From the NCBI GenBank assembly GCA_049325415.1, contig JBMOLL010000109.1, forward strand, positions 1 through 42,039: a stretch of 42,039 nucleotides of DNA, written 5' to 3'. The DNA is from JBMOLL01 sp049325415 (lineage in GTDB: Bacteria; Bacteroidota; Bacteroidia; Bacteroidales; GCA-2748055). Below are positions 8,175-17,912 of the stretch, one piece after another; position 1 is the first letter of the stretch; each line of letters opens with the position of its first letter. The translations under genes were made by a program, and so were the position numbers. The notes under the pieces are model-generated. The model made no database searches, had not been told where the DNA came from, and was given only the letters and a program-made list of their open reading frames with translations.

Positions 8175-10613
8175 TTACTGCACCGCCGACAGGTAGATCC
8201 CGGCAGCTTCCAGTGTACCGGAACCGGCATTAAGCCGGATGCGGCCCGGCTGATCCGTCGTGCGGATAATTGCCAGCGCCTTCCCTTTCCACAGCTTGAT
8301 GGTGTGGGAGGCAAAGGGTTCATGCCCGGTCTGCAGACCGTTATCAACTGCTGCAATAGTCCCGGGGCCCGTGAGCGAAAGCTCAATCAGATCATCTGCC
8401 ACGGGAACCGGACGGCCATTCCCGTCCACCACGGTGATCGTCACATAGGAAAGATCGTAACCGTCGGCTTTCAGTGTGGACCTGTCGGCATTCAGGACAA
8501 TCCTGACAGGTTCACCCGTTGTTTCAATGACGGAAACCAGCGTATCGCCATCCGTCACTCCCACTGCCTTCAGTGTTCCAGGCTCATAGGGCACTCTCCA
8601 CTGCATATGCAGCGACCCCTCGGATCTGTTCTTCCTGCCCAGCGAAGTACCATTTAGGAAAAGTTCTACCTCATCGCAACCGGTATAGGCCCAGACATCC
8701 ACCATATCACCTTCAGTCCAGTTCCAGTGCGGGAAAAGGTGCAGGACCGGCTTATCGGTCCATTCGCTTTGATAAAGGTAGTAGGCATCCTTCGGAAATC
8801 CGGCCAGATCGATAATGCCGAAATAGCTGCTTCGGGAAGGCCAGCCATAGGGTGTTGGCTCTCCGAGATAGTCAAAGCCGGTCCATACAAAGATCCCCGA
8901 AACAAAGTCAAAGGCCTTTGCCGCCAGTAGGTTTTCCTCATGCGTTGCTCCCCATGGGGCCCGGCAGTTATCGTACGCAGAGCAGGTATTATCGGGATTC
9001 CCTTCATTAAATGGCAGGTACCAAGCCACCGGCCATTTCCTGATACTGTCGGAGGGCATATCATAAGATCCGCGGGTCTGAAGAGCGGAAGTGGTCTCCG
9101 ATCCGATGAGACACTGACCTGGAAACTTTGAAGGAAAATCCTTATAGGTTTCCTCGTAATAGTTGAAGCCCATCAGATCGAGGGCTCCGGAGCCGAGGAT
9201 GAAGTTCGATGGTTCAACAAAATTACAGGCTGAGGTTATTGGCCGGGTCGGATCAATATTTCTGACAATAGCAGCAAGTTCAATGGCCATGGGGGTTCCC
9301 GAGGGATCCCATTGTTCCAGGATCTCGTTACCGATGCTCCAGATGATCACGCTGGGGTGATTCCGGTCCCGGAGTATATGATCGCTCAGGTCACGTTCAT
9401 GCCACTCATCCCAGTACAGATGATAATCGTAAGTGGTCTTGCCCTTTTTCCACATGTCGAAGGTTTCGTCCATGACCAGAAAACCCATTTCATCGCACAG
9501 ATCGAGCAGCAGCGGAGAAGGCGGGTTATGAGCGGTGCGTATAGCATTACAACCCATCTCCTTCAGGATCTCCAGTTTCCTCTCTATGGCTCTCCGGTAA
9601 GCGGCGGCGCCGAGCGCACCGAGATCATGGTGCTCGCATACCCCTTTGATTTTTACTGGTTCACCATTCAGAATAAAGTCCTTTTCCGGATCAAAGCTGT
9701 AATAGCGGATGCCAAAAGGAGTAATAAGTTCATCCACAAGCCTGCCCTCCGAATAGACCGAGGTGACCAGGCGGTAGAGGACCGGATTTTTATCAGACCA
9801 GAGAGAAGGGTTCTCCACTTTAATTTCCTGTTCAAAATCGCCGGTCGCACCTCCCAGTATCTCATTGTCGGACGATTTGGTCCCTACTTCGAAACCCTCA
9901 CTGTCAATAAGCCGGCTTTCCACCGTACAGGGCATTCCCTGCTTCTTTTCATTCCTTACATTAACCGATATCCTTACCAGGGCTTCCTTTTCCGAAACAT
10001 TCTCAGTTCGTACGAAGATACCTCCGCGTGACAGATGGAGCGAGTCGGTGATAAGCAGCCGCACATCCCTGTAGATCCCCGATCCGGAATACCATCTTGA
10101 ATTCGGCTGCCTGGAGTTATCCACCCTCACCGCTATGGTATTCAGCGTATCGCCGAAATGTATATACGGATTGAGCTGATAGGCAAAGGAAATGTAACCA
10201 TTGGGCCTGAAACCGAGATAATGACCGTTAATCCATACCTCGCTGTTCTGGTATACCCCGTCGAATTCGGTAAAGACCAGCTTTCCCCGGCTATCGTCCG
10301 ACATTTTAAAGGTTTTCCGGTACCAGCCTATGCCCCCCGGCAGAGCCCCGCCACCCGGTGTTGCCGGGTTTTCGCTGGAAAATGGCCCTTCAATGCTCCA
10401 GTCATGCGGAAGGTTGATCAGCCGCCAGTTCTGATCATCAAATCCGGGCGCTGAGGCCTCGAGCAGGGAATCGGAAAGGGTGAATTTCCAGCCCGTATTG
10501 AAATCTTCGATCATCCGGGCAGCCTGCTTATTTCCGCAGGCCACAAGCAGCATGAAAGCCGCTGACATAAGAAGCAGACGGCTGCTTATCCTGAATTTTA
10601 GCATGGTTTTCAT
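8175..10613 (-). CDS. GH2 beta-galactosidase-like, lipoprotein
   Basis: An 812-residue GH2 enzyme with a lipobox (LLVAC, Cys26). Domain order is sugar-binding N-domain (FNTGWKF, NLPHDWSIEGPF, IGWYRKTF, about 35-215), Ig-like domain (about 220-315), TIM barrel from KIKGVCEHHDLGALG, then a DUF4982-like domain and a C-terminal Ig-like domain (DGNGRPVPVADDLI). The acid/base is Glu430 in IGNEILEQW and the nucleophile Glu506 in LIGSETTSA. Family members act mostly as beta-galactosidases, some as beta-glucuronidases or mannosidases. Pairing with GH31 just upstream (22 bases) favours removal of galactose from xyloglucan side chains. Specificity cannot be settled from sequence alone. Confidence 0.92.
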   Translation of the reverse strand: MKTMLKFRISSRLLLMSAAFMLLVACGNKQAARMIEDFNTGWKFTLSDSLLEASAPGFDDQNWRLINLPHDWSIEGPFSSENPATPGGGALPGGIGWYRKTFKMSDDSRGKLVFTEFDGVYQNSEVWINGHYLGFRPNGYISFAYQLNPYIHFGDTLNTIAVRVDNSRQPNSRWYSGSGIYRDVRLLITDSLHLSRGGIFVRTENVSEKEALVRISVNVRNEKKQGMPCTVESRLIDSEGFEVGTKSSDNEILGGATGDFEQEIKVENPSLWSDKNPVLYRLVTSVYSEGRLVDELITPFGIRYYSFDPEKDFILNGEPVKIKGVCEHHDLGALGAAAYRRAIERKLEILKEMGCNAIRTAHNPPSPLLLDLCDEMGFLVMDETFDMWKKGKTTYDYHLYWDEWHERDLSDHILRDRNHPSVIIWSIGNEILEQWDPSGTPMAIELAAIVRNIDPTRPITSACNFVEPSNFILGSGALDLMGFNYYEETYKDFPSKFPGQCLIGSETTSALQTRGSYDMPSDSIRKWPVAWYLPFNEGNPDNTCSAYDNCRAPWGATHEENLLAAKAFDFVSGIFVWTGFDYLGEPTPYGWPSRSSYFGIIDLAGFPKDAYYLYQSEWTDKPVLHLFPHWNWTEGDMVDVWAYTGCDEVELFLNGTSLGRKNRSEGSLHMQWRVPYEPGTLKAVGVTDGDTLVSVIETTGEPVRIVLNADRSTLKADGYDLSYVTITVVDGNGRPVPVADDLIELSLTGPGTIAAVDNGLQTGHEPFASHTIKLWKGKALAIIRTTDQPGRIRLNAGSGTLEAAGIYLSAVQ

Positions 10614-10635
10614 TTTATCTTGTTTTGTATCAGGA

Positions 10636-13464
10636 TTATCGTTTCAACGAAAGTTCCACTCCGGTATACTCCACCGTTGTGAAATCCGGCAGATCGCTGC
10701 CCAGGATGAATTTGCTATCCGGGCCGATAAAGCTTACCAAAAAGGTCCTTTCCCTGAGCATTCCGGGAAACTCTCCTTCCCGGGGTCCGATCTTCAGTAG
10801 GCCTTCATTCTCATTATAAATGACTGGGATTGTTGCATACGCACCATGCTCATAATTATAATTTATTCCCTCATCCTCATACAGGGTGAAACGGGCATCT
10901 TTACCCGTAAAAACAAGGATATGGATGGGATCCGCAGGTTTTTCCGAAGCGTACTGCAGTTCAGGGCCAAGCAATAAAATGGATCCCTGGGGAGCGAACA
11001 GGGGGATCCGTTCATAGGGTGCAGAACAAACAAGATCCTGACCTCCGTCCAGGAGGGTTCCCGCATTCAGATCGTACCATCCCGTTCCTGCGGGAAGATG
11101 GACTTTTCTTTCTCTGGCGCCATAGACATATACCGGTGCAACCATCAGTGCCGGACCGTACATATACTGGTCCCTTATGTCCATGCAGACCCGGTCGCCT
11201 GCAAAATCCATAACCAGGGCCCTCATGGGTGTGTAATCCTCCAGCCAGGTCAGACCGCTCAGGGAGTAGATATATGGTAACATCCTGTATCTCAGGACGT
11301 CGTAAAACAACATCGACTGGTAAGCAGGGTGATCTTCCGGTGCGACATTGAACATTTCCCTGTAAGGAAACTGACCGTGAACCCTGAAAAGCGGTGAAAA
11401 AGCACCAAACTGGAACCAGCGGGTCATCAGTTCGCGCCACTCGGCAAGATCGGTGCTGTTCGGGTGTTCATAACGCGGTTCAACGGCAAAACCACCGATG
11501 TCGGTAGTCCAGAAAGGGATCCCTGCCATACTGAAGTTGAGACCTGCCGGTATCTGAGCCTGCAGGTCGTCCCATCTCGACGCCACATCACCGCTCCATG
11601 TTGCTGCGGCGTAGCGCTGCTGGCCGGAAAAAGCACTTCGTATCAGAATAAATACGCGACGTTCCGGATCATCCTCACGCAAACCGGCGTAGACCCCGCC
11701 GGTATGGACCAGGGAATAGGCATTAAACAGGCTGGAAGGTGTGCCGCCGTGGACGGGGCTCATCTGTTTCTTTCTTTGTTCGAGGGAGGAGTTTGAGAGG
11801 ATATCGGGCTCTGTGGCATCCATCCACCAGCCGTCTATCCCCAGGGGCAGGAGCTTTTCCTTTATGCCCTGCCAGTAAAGCAGCCGGGCACCCGGACTGA
11901 ATGCATCATAGAAAGAGGATACATAGCCTACCCAGTCATCCTGCCTGTTTTTAACCGTTTCAGGATAAATCCAGCCATGTTCATTGAGCTTCTCAAAATT
12001 CACTGTTCCTTCATAGAATTTTGGCCAGACCGAAATCATCAGTTGAGCATGCAGATCGTTGTGCAGTTCACTGAGCATTGCAGCGGGGTCAGGAAAGCGC
12101 TTCGGATCAAAATCATGATCACCCCACTTATCTTCCGGCCAGTAAAACCAGTCGAGAACGATGTTATCCAGGGGGATCCTCCTGTTCCTGAATTCTTTTA
12201 CCACGCCAAGTAATTCGTCCTGGGTCTTGTAGCGTTCGCGGCTTTGCCATAAACCCATCGCCCACCGGGGCAACATGGTGGCTTTGCCGGTAATCGTGCG
12301 GTAGCCCGAGATGACCTCATCCATGGAATTCCCGCATACAAAATAGTAATCGAGCATCCTGCCGGCTTCGGAGCTAAACCTGATCCGGTCCCTTTCGGGT
12401 TCAGGAAGTGTTGCATTCCAGGTGATATCGGCAAAGGCCTGTCCGGAACCGGGTATCCATTCGATCCGGATCGGATAGCGCTCACCCTCTTTCAGATCAA
12501 GAGAATGCTTGGCTGTCCATGGGTTCCAGCCCTGACGCCAGTTCTCGTGCACGAGTTCGTCATTGATCCACATCTTCAGATAACCCGAAGAGTACACCCT
12601 GAAGCGGTGTTCACCGCTATGCGAAGGTTCAAAATATCCTTCCCATACCACTTTACCCTGGCCCATCCTGAATGCCGGAGGAAGGCTTTTAAGATCATCC
12701 AGGAATTTGATATTCAACGCGTTCTCGTCTTTTATAAAAGCTGGTTTACTGTCCTTCAGATCATTATAGTACGCTGCCTGCAGCGCACCTTCCTTACCGT
12801 CGGGCTTAAACAACCTGAATTCCGACAGGGGCAGGTAATCCCTTTCATCACCAAAGCGCGTAATGGAGTAATTATCCCAGAGGATCCCGTAGTTCTTTGA
12901 AGAAACAAGAAACGGGTTCACAGCAACAATGTTGTGCTGGAACAGGTCGATGTCCTTCCCCTTAAGGTTCATTTCCCCGTTCTGATGCTGTCCCAGGCCG
13001 TATAATCCTTCGTCAGCACCGGTTTCAAAGACCTGTTGTATACCCAGGAAGGCCGGATCTGAGGAGCGGGTAAAGCGACGCCCCCCGGTTTCCGGCTCGG
13101 CCAGCAGGCTTTTGCCGTCAGCATCCTTAAATTCCAGCCTCCCCGATGGCAGGTCGACTGAAACACTCATTTTTTCCGTTGAAAGTACAAGTCCGTTATC
13201 CGTACTTTTCACCTCCCATTTCACTTTTGAGGGAGAAAGCACTGAAACCAGGCTCGAATCGGAAGGCAGGCTGTTCCCGGGAAAGGCCGATACCCTTATA
13301 ATACGATCCGTCTCCACAATTAGCCGCAGGACACTGGCGCTGTCGGTGCTTTGACCGGTGAGGTGAACAAGTACCCCGTTACCTGTTTTTTCCCAGGATT
13401 TTTCCTGGCAGGCAGGAATGATCAGCATGGCGAGCAGGAGCCACGCAAACAGTTGTTTTGTCAT
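10636..13464 (-). CDS. GH31 alpha-xylosidase-like with PA14 insert, lipoprotein
   Basis: A 942-residue GH31 enzyme with lipobox IIPAC (Cys19). An N-terminal beta-sandwich is followed at about residues 260-355 by a PA14-type domain (VVWEGYFEPSHSGEHRFRVY, then LKMWINDELV), then the barrel with RWAMGLWQSRERYKTQDELL. The nucleophile is Asp549 in GWWMDATEPD and the acid/base Asp626 in WSGDVASRWDDL. The PA14 insert near the N-domain is the arrangement known from xyloglucan-active alpha-xylosidases of Bacteroides ovatus and Cellvibrio, which points to release of alpha-1,6-xylose from xyloglucan oligosaccharides. First gene of a two-gene minus-strand operon with GH2. Confidence 0.93.
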   Translation of the reverse strand: MTKQLFAWLLLAMLIIPACQEKSWEKTGNGVLVHLTGQSTDSASVLRLIVETDRIIRVSAFPGNSLPSDSSLVSVLSPSKVKWEVKSTDNGLVLSTEKMSVSVDLPSGRLEFKDADGKSLLAEPETGGRRFTRSSDPAFLGIQQVFETGADEGLYGLGQHQNGEMNLKGKDIDLFQHNIVAVNPFLVSSKNYGILWDNYSITRFGDERDYLPLSEFRLFKPDGKEGALQAAYYNDLKDSKPAFIKDENALNIKFLDDLKSLPPAFRMGQGKVVWEGYFEPSHSGEHRFRVYSSGYLKMWINDELVHENWRQGWNPWTAKHSLDLKEGERYPIRIEWIPGSGQAFADITWNATLPEPERDRIRFSSEAGRMLDYYFVCGNSMDEVISGYRTITGKATMLPRWAMGLWQSRERYKTQDELLGVVKEFRNRRIPLDNIVLDWFYWPEDKWGDHDFDPKRFPDPAAMLSELHNDLHAQLMISVWPKFYEGTVNFEKLNEHGWIYPETVKNRQDDWVGYVSSFYDAFSPGARLLYWQGIKEKLLPLGIDGWWMDATEPDILSNSSLEQRKKQMSPVHGGTPSSLFNAYSLVHTGGVYAGLREDDPERRVFILIRSAFSGQQRYAAATWSGDVASRWDDLQAQIPAGLNFSMAGIPFWTTDIGGFAVEPRYEHPNSTDLAEWRELMTRWFQFGAFSPLFRVHGQFPYREMFNVAPEDHPAYQSMLFYDVLRYRMLPYIYSLSGLTWLEDYTPMRALVMDFAGDRVCMDIRDQYMYGPALMVAPVYVYGARERKVHLPAGTGWYDLNAGTLLDGGQDLVCSAPYERIPLFAPQGSILLLGPELQYASEKPADPIHILVFTGKDARFTLYEDEGINYNYEHGAYATIPVIYNENEGLLKIGPREGEFPGMLRERTFLVSFIGPDSKFILGSDLPDFTTVEYTGVELSLKR

Positions 13465-13474
13465 AGTAATTAAG

Positions 13475-13499
13475 TTGTTCAGTTATTAAGGCTGAACAA
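13475..13499. repeat. 8-bp inverted repeat in the GH31 leader
   Basis: TTGTTCAG at 13475-13482 and its perfect complement CTGAACAA at 13492-13499, separated by 9 bases, 11 bases upstream of the GH31 start. It could be an mRNA hairpin or a dimeric regulator site. A weak -7-like element on the minus strand (TAGTTTTC, 13543-13536) lies further upstream, so the repeat would be in the 5' leader. Confidence 0.5.
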
Positions 13500-13628
13500 G
13501 ATATTAATAATTGACGGTAAAATAAAAGCCCTGTTGAAAACTATAACACTCCTTGCGCCGGCTGAAGCAGCCCTGGATAAACTCCTTTTTAAAAATGGAT
13601 AAGGAATAAGGTTCTCCAATAAAATCAA

Positions 13629-13636
13629 TATTTTTG
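13629..13636 (+). promoter_or_regulatory. Putative -7 promoter element of the HTCS gene
   Basis: TATTTTTG matches TAnnTTTG perfectly, 20 bases before the inferred TTG start at 13657. No clear -33 TTTG is visible, so the promoter may be weak. The leader would be only about 15 bases. The rest of the 192-base divergent region holds the GH31 leader repeat and nothing else recognised. Confidence 0.45.
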
Positions 13637-13656
13637 CATACACCGATCACTTCAGG

Positions 13657-16600
13657 TTGAGCTACAGGCTAAAATATCTGTTTTCCTTGCTGCTCCTGTC
13701 GGCGCAGCTGGTCTCCGGTATGGAGCAGGACATTCTGTTCCGTCACCTGACCCTCGATAACGGATTGTCCAACAGCAACATCAACTACGTCGCTCAGGAC
13801 CGGAACGGGTTTATCTGGATCGGAACCGAAAACGGGCTGAACAGGTTTGATGGATATACCTTCAAAACCTATTACAGCGGCGACAGCAAAAGCAATTCAC
13901 TCTACAGCGATGAAGTGTTCAGCCTTTGCCTCGACCGTGACGGAACACTCTGGATTGCCACTTTCCAGGGCCTTTTCAGGTACAATGAAGACAGCGACGA
14001 CTTTACGCATATCTCCTTTATAGAAAAAACCAAAAACAGATACGACAAACCCATTCTCGATATTCTTGAAGATAAAAACGGGATTCTCTGGCTGGCCACC
14101 TCCGGTGACGGGCTTATCGCCTACGACCGGAAAAAGGACGACTATACCATATATATGAAGAAGGGGAAAGGTTCGATCAGCAGCAATTACCTGCTCACCC
14201 TTTATCTCGACAATGAAGGTTTTCTCTGGATTGGAACGGAGTTAAGCGGCTTTGACCGGATGGACACCGTTAACGGAACCTTTATGAATTTCAATTTAAG
14301 GCAGCTCTACCCGGAACGCACAGGGATCAATTCCGTACTGACCATTGCCGAGCCGGAAACAGGCCGGCTGCTCATCGGCACAAGGGCAGAAGGGATTTAC
14401 CAGCTTGACAGGGCTGGCCTGAAACTTTCGGAACTCATTCTATATAATGGTCTGGGTCCGCTGGTAAAGCCGAAAGAAATAAACGGGATATTAAAGGATT
14501 CAAAAGGTAGGACCTGGATCTCGTCGATCGGGAACGGACTTTATTATTATGATGACAGTCCCGATAACTGCCGTATCATTCAGAATTTCAACGTGAACGA
14601 TTACGGACTGCTGAATCGTAATACACGTACCATTTTTGAAGATAAGGACGGTAACCTGTGGATTGTATCCTACCAGGGCGGGTTGAATTTCCTTCCGAAC
14701 AGGAGGTCGATTTTTACCAGTACCCTGCTTTACGAAAGGGGTTCTGACAGGGGCAGCAACATCGTCACCACTTTTGCAATGGATAACCGGAACAATTTAT
14801 GGATCGGTACCGATGGCGGTGGCTTGAACTATTATGACAGGAGGACGGGCAAGCTGAACCATTATCTCTATGAGAAAAAGGGAAACCTGCCCGCTTACAA
14901 GGTGGTGATGGACCTTGTGTTTGACCATGAAGGGAACCTGTGGATAGGCAGTTACCTTGAAGGGCTCACTGTATACAACCCGGGCACAGGTAAAAGCCGC
15001 TCATATGAAAACAGTGATGCGCCCTATGCCCTGAGCAACAACTTTGTGACGACAATCTTTCAGGATCAGCAGGGCACCGTCTGGGTAGGAACCAACGGAG
15101 GAGGGCTCAACCGGTATCTTCCTGAAAAAGATGGTTTTGAGAATTTCACGGTCAACGATACAATCCAGGGAACTTACCTGGTAAACAACTGGATCAATGC
15201 CCTGGAAGAAGACTATGAAGGGCGTATCTGGATTGGCACTTTCTGGGGGCTCAGCATTTATGATCCGATACGTAATTATTTCACCAATTTCCTGGCCGGT
15301 CCTGAAACCCGTTTCGGGATCACAAACAATGTGATCTACTGTCTGAAAGAATCGTCCCGGAAAGAAATGTGGATCGGAACGCGTAACGGCCTGCACCGGT
15401 TCATTCCCGACAAAGGAATTTTTGAGGTATATAATACTGAAAACGGACTTCCCGGGAATATTATTTACGGGATCCAGGAAGACGGGAACGGTGAATTATG
15501 GGTAAGTACGAACCGGGGCATCTGCAACTTTAATCCCGAATCGCTTGAAACGCACAATTATTTCGTTGCAGACGGTCTCCAGAGCAATGAATTCTTCAGA
15601 AATTCCTCTTATAAAGCCAGGACGGGCGAAATGTTTTTCGGGAACATCAACGGAATGGTCAGTTTTTTTCCCGACAGCACAGAGCAGCATTTTACCATTC
15701 CCTATCCGCTGATCACCGATTTCCATATTTACGATCAGCGTGTGGAGATCGGGAAAGAATATGACAGGCATGTGATCCTGAACAAACCCATTTACAGGAC
15801 CGATACAATCGTGATCAGGGAAAAGGATAAACTGATTTCCTTTACGATCTCGGCCCTCGATTATTTCTACCCCGAAAAAAACCTTTATAAAACAAAGCTC
15901 GAAGGCTTCGATGCCGATTGGCGGCCTCTCGATTACAGTCAGCGAACCATTACCTATACCAACCTTGACGCAGGGACCTATATTTTTAAAGTAAAGGCTT
16001 CGAATATCCTGAATGAATGGGATGAGTCGAAGGTCCGGCAACTCGTACTGATCATCAAACCTCCTTTTTATAAGACCTGGTGGGCATATATGATCTACAT
16101 ACTGATAATCATTGCACTGGTTCTTCTGATCTGGAATTTTGCGCTGAAGAGGATGAACCTGCTGAATCAGATCCGTATTGAACGGCTGGAAAGGAACAAG
16201 GCGGAGGAGATCAACCAGGCCAAGCTGCAGTTCTTTACCAATATTTCACATGAATTCAGAACTCCCCTAACTCTGATTGTCGGACCGGTGAATAAAATGA
16301 TCAGTGACAAGGTACTTTACCGGAAATACAAGGAATCCCTTGACCTGATCCTTAGAAACACGGACCGCCTGCTGCGACTGATCGATCAGTTGATGGATTT
16401 CAGAAAATCCGAGACCGGTAAAGTGAGCCTGAAGGTTGAAAAAGCCGACATCATTGCATTTATCCGCGACATCCATGCCACTTTTAATGAGCTGGCCGAG
16501 GAAAAAAGTATTGATTTCCGTTTCCTCACCGAGTTTGATACGTTTGAATGCTGGTTCGACAAGGAGAAACTGGAAAAAATGGTTTACAACCTGCTATCCA

Positions 16601-17790
16601 ATGCATTCAAATACACCCGGGCAAACGGTGAGATAGCACTGACGGCCGACATGGCAACGGAGGAAGGATCTGAATATGTCAAAATCAGTGTGATTGACAG
16701 CGGTATCGGGATCAGCAGAGAGAACCTTGACAGGATCTTCGAGCGTTTTTACCAGGTACAGGATCAGATGACCATGCAGCAACAGGGCTATGGGATTGGC
16801 CTTTTTCTGACGAAAAGCCTGATTCAGCAGCATCACGGTCTGATCAGGATCCAGTCGGAATCGGGAAGGGGAACCGAGATCTCCCTCCTCCTCCCCATTG
16901 ATGAATCGGTTTTCCTGCCAGGAGAAAAAGCAGAGAAGGACAGCAGCAAAACCGAACTGTATGTTCACCGTAAACCTGTTTCTTCGTCCGATGAATCTTC
17001 CATTATTGTAAGTAACTCTCCCGAGAAGAAACACACCCTGCTGATCGTAGAAGATGATCTGGATCTCCGCAAGTACCTGATCAATGAGTTAGCTTCCGCC
17101 TACAACATCCTCCATGCAGGAAACGGTAAAGACGGGCTGAAGAAAGCCCTCGACAAGCAGCCCGACCTGGTAATCAGCGATGTGCTGATGGATGAGATGG
17201 ATGGTCTGGAACTATGCTCCCGGATCAAGGAGAATTTTATCACGAACCATATACCTGTGATCCTGCTTACCGCCCGGACGACCATGGAACAGCATATAGC
17301 AGGGATCAGGCATGGCGCCGATGCCTATATTTACAAGCCTTTTGAAATGGAACACCTGACAGCCAGGATCGAGAAACTGCTGGAATCAAGGAACGTTCTG
17401 AAAGCCAAGTATTCCGGCAAGACCGATTCCGAGGAATCCATGGATCTCCCCCAGAACGACCCCTATCTCAGGGAATTTACTGAGATGGTGCTGCAGAAAA
17501 TTGATGATCCTCAGCTAAATATTAACATGATCTGCAATGAAATGGGGGTCAGCCGCGCTCAATTCTACCGGAAGATCAAACTGATCACCGATAAATCCCC
17601 CACCGAATTTATCCGGGTTATCCGTTTGAATGAAGCGGCACGCTTGCTCTCCGAAGGCAATGTTTCCGTATCGGAAGTCTGTTATAAAGTTGGCTTTAAT
17701 TTCCCGTCCTATTTTTCCATCTGCTTTAAGGAACAGTTCCACATTTCCCCCACTGATTTTGCCAAAAAAGTAAGGAAATCCAAAAACTGA
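13657..17790 (+). CDS. Hybrid two-component system sensor/regulator (HTCS), TTG start
   Basis: A 1377-residue HTCS. A signal peptide (residues 1-21) precedes a periplasmic sensor of beta-propeller repeats; I count 13 clear LWIGT..GL-type units, consistent with two seven-bladed propellers. A Y_Y_Y domain (about 735-800) follows, then a membrane helix (about 808-832), histidine kinase with His865 in ISHEFRTPLT, ATPase (NLLSNAFKYT, DSGIGI, GIGLFLTKSLI), receiver domain with Asp1175 in VISDVLMDEMDG, and a C-terminal AraC helix-turn-helix (about 1285-1377). These proteins bind oligosaccharides in the periplasm and switch on adjacent utilisation genes. TTG is chosen because an in-frame TAA is at 13600, no in-frame ATG intervenes, and only this start keeps the signal peptide. 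It most likely controls the mannan operon directly downstream. Confidence 0.93.
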   Translation: MSYRLKYLFSLLLLSAQLVSGMEQDILFRHLTLDNGLSNSNINYVAQDRNGFIWIGTENGLNRFDGYTFKTYYSGDSKSNSLYSDEVFSLCLDRDGTLWIATFQGLFRYNEDSDDFTHISFIEKTKNRYDKPILDILEDKNGILWLATSGDGLIAYDRKKDDYTIYMKKGKGSISSNYLLTLYLDNEGFLWIGTELSGFDRMDTVNGTFMNFNLRQLYPERTGINSVLTIAEPETGRLLIGTRAEGIYQLDRAGLKLSELILYNGLGPLVKPKEINGILKDSKGRTWISSIGNGLYYYDDSPDNCRIIQNFNVNDYGLLNRNTRTIFEDKDGNLWIVSYQGGLNFLPNRRSIFTSTLLYERGSDRGSNIVTTFAMDNRNNLWIGTDGGGLNYYDRRTGKLNHYLYEKKGNLPAYKVVMDLVFDHEGNLWIGSYLEGLTVYNPGTGKSRSYENSDAPYALSNNFVTTIFQDQQGTVWVGTNGGGLNRYLPEKDGFENFTVNDTIQGTYLVNNWINALEEDYEGRIWIGTFWGLSIYDPIRNYFTNFLAGPETRFGITNNVIYCLKESSRKEMWIGTRNGLHRFIPDKGIFEVYNTENGLPGNIIYGIQEDGNGELWVSTNRGICNFNPESLETHNYFVADGLQSNEFFRNSSYKARTGEMFFGNINGMVSFFPDSTEQHFTIPYPLITDFHIYDQRVEIGKEYDRHVILNKPIYRTDTIVIREKDKLISFTISALDYFYPEKNLYKTKLEGFDADWRPLDYSQRTITYTNLDAGTYIFKVKASNILNEWDESKVRQLVLIIKPPFYKTWWAYMIYILIIIALVLLIWNFALKRMNLLNQIRIERLERNKAEEINQAKLQFFTNISHEFRTPLTLIVGPVNKMISDKVLYRKYKESLDLILRNTDRLLRLIDQLMDFRKSETGKVSLKVEKADIIAFIRDIHATFNELAEEKSIDFRFLTEFDTFECWFDKEKLEKMVYNLLSNAFKYTRANGEIALTADMATEEGSEYVKISVIDSGIGISRENLDRIFERFYQVQDQMTMQQQGYGIGLFLTKSLIQQHHGLIRIQSESGRGTEISLLLPIDESVFLPGEKAEKDSSKTELYVHRKPVSSSDESSIIVSNSPEKKHTLLIVEDDLDLRKYLINELASAYNILHAGNGKDGLKKALDKQPDLVISDVLMDEMDGLELCSRIKENFITNHIPVILLTARTTMEQHIAGIRHGADAYIYKPFEMEHLTARIEKLLESRNVLKAKYSGKTDSEESMDLPQNDPYLREFTEMVLQKIDDPQLNINMICNEMGVSRAQFYRKIKLITDKSPTEFIRVIRLNEAARLLSEGNVSVSEVCYKVGFNFPSYFSICFKEQFHISPTDFAKKVRKSKN

Positions 17791-17867
17791 TCTTTTAATC
17801 AACTGATTTTCAAAAGACGCCTGATCCAGGCAACGAAACAGGTTCAGACATTATTTTATGCGCTGAT

Positions 17868-17900
17868 ACAATTTTTTATGGATTTGGAACAATTTTATAT
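17868..17900 (+). promoter_or_regulatory. Candidate HTCS/AraC binding site: 21-bp spaced direct repeat
   Basis: ACAATTTTTTAT at 17868-17879 and ACAATTTTATAT at 17889-17900 are direct repeats with start points 21 bases apart, two helical turns. AraC-type output domains, including HTCS ones, bind such tandem half-sites. It lies upstream of a -7-like TAGTTTTA (17922-17929) and 78 bases before the GH26 start, directly after the HTCS gene. The sequence is AT-rich, so chance is possible. Confidence 0.4.
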
Positions 17901-17912
17901 CTCGCCTCAGGG

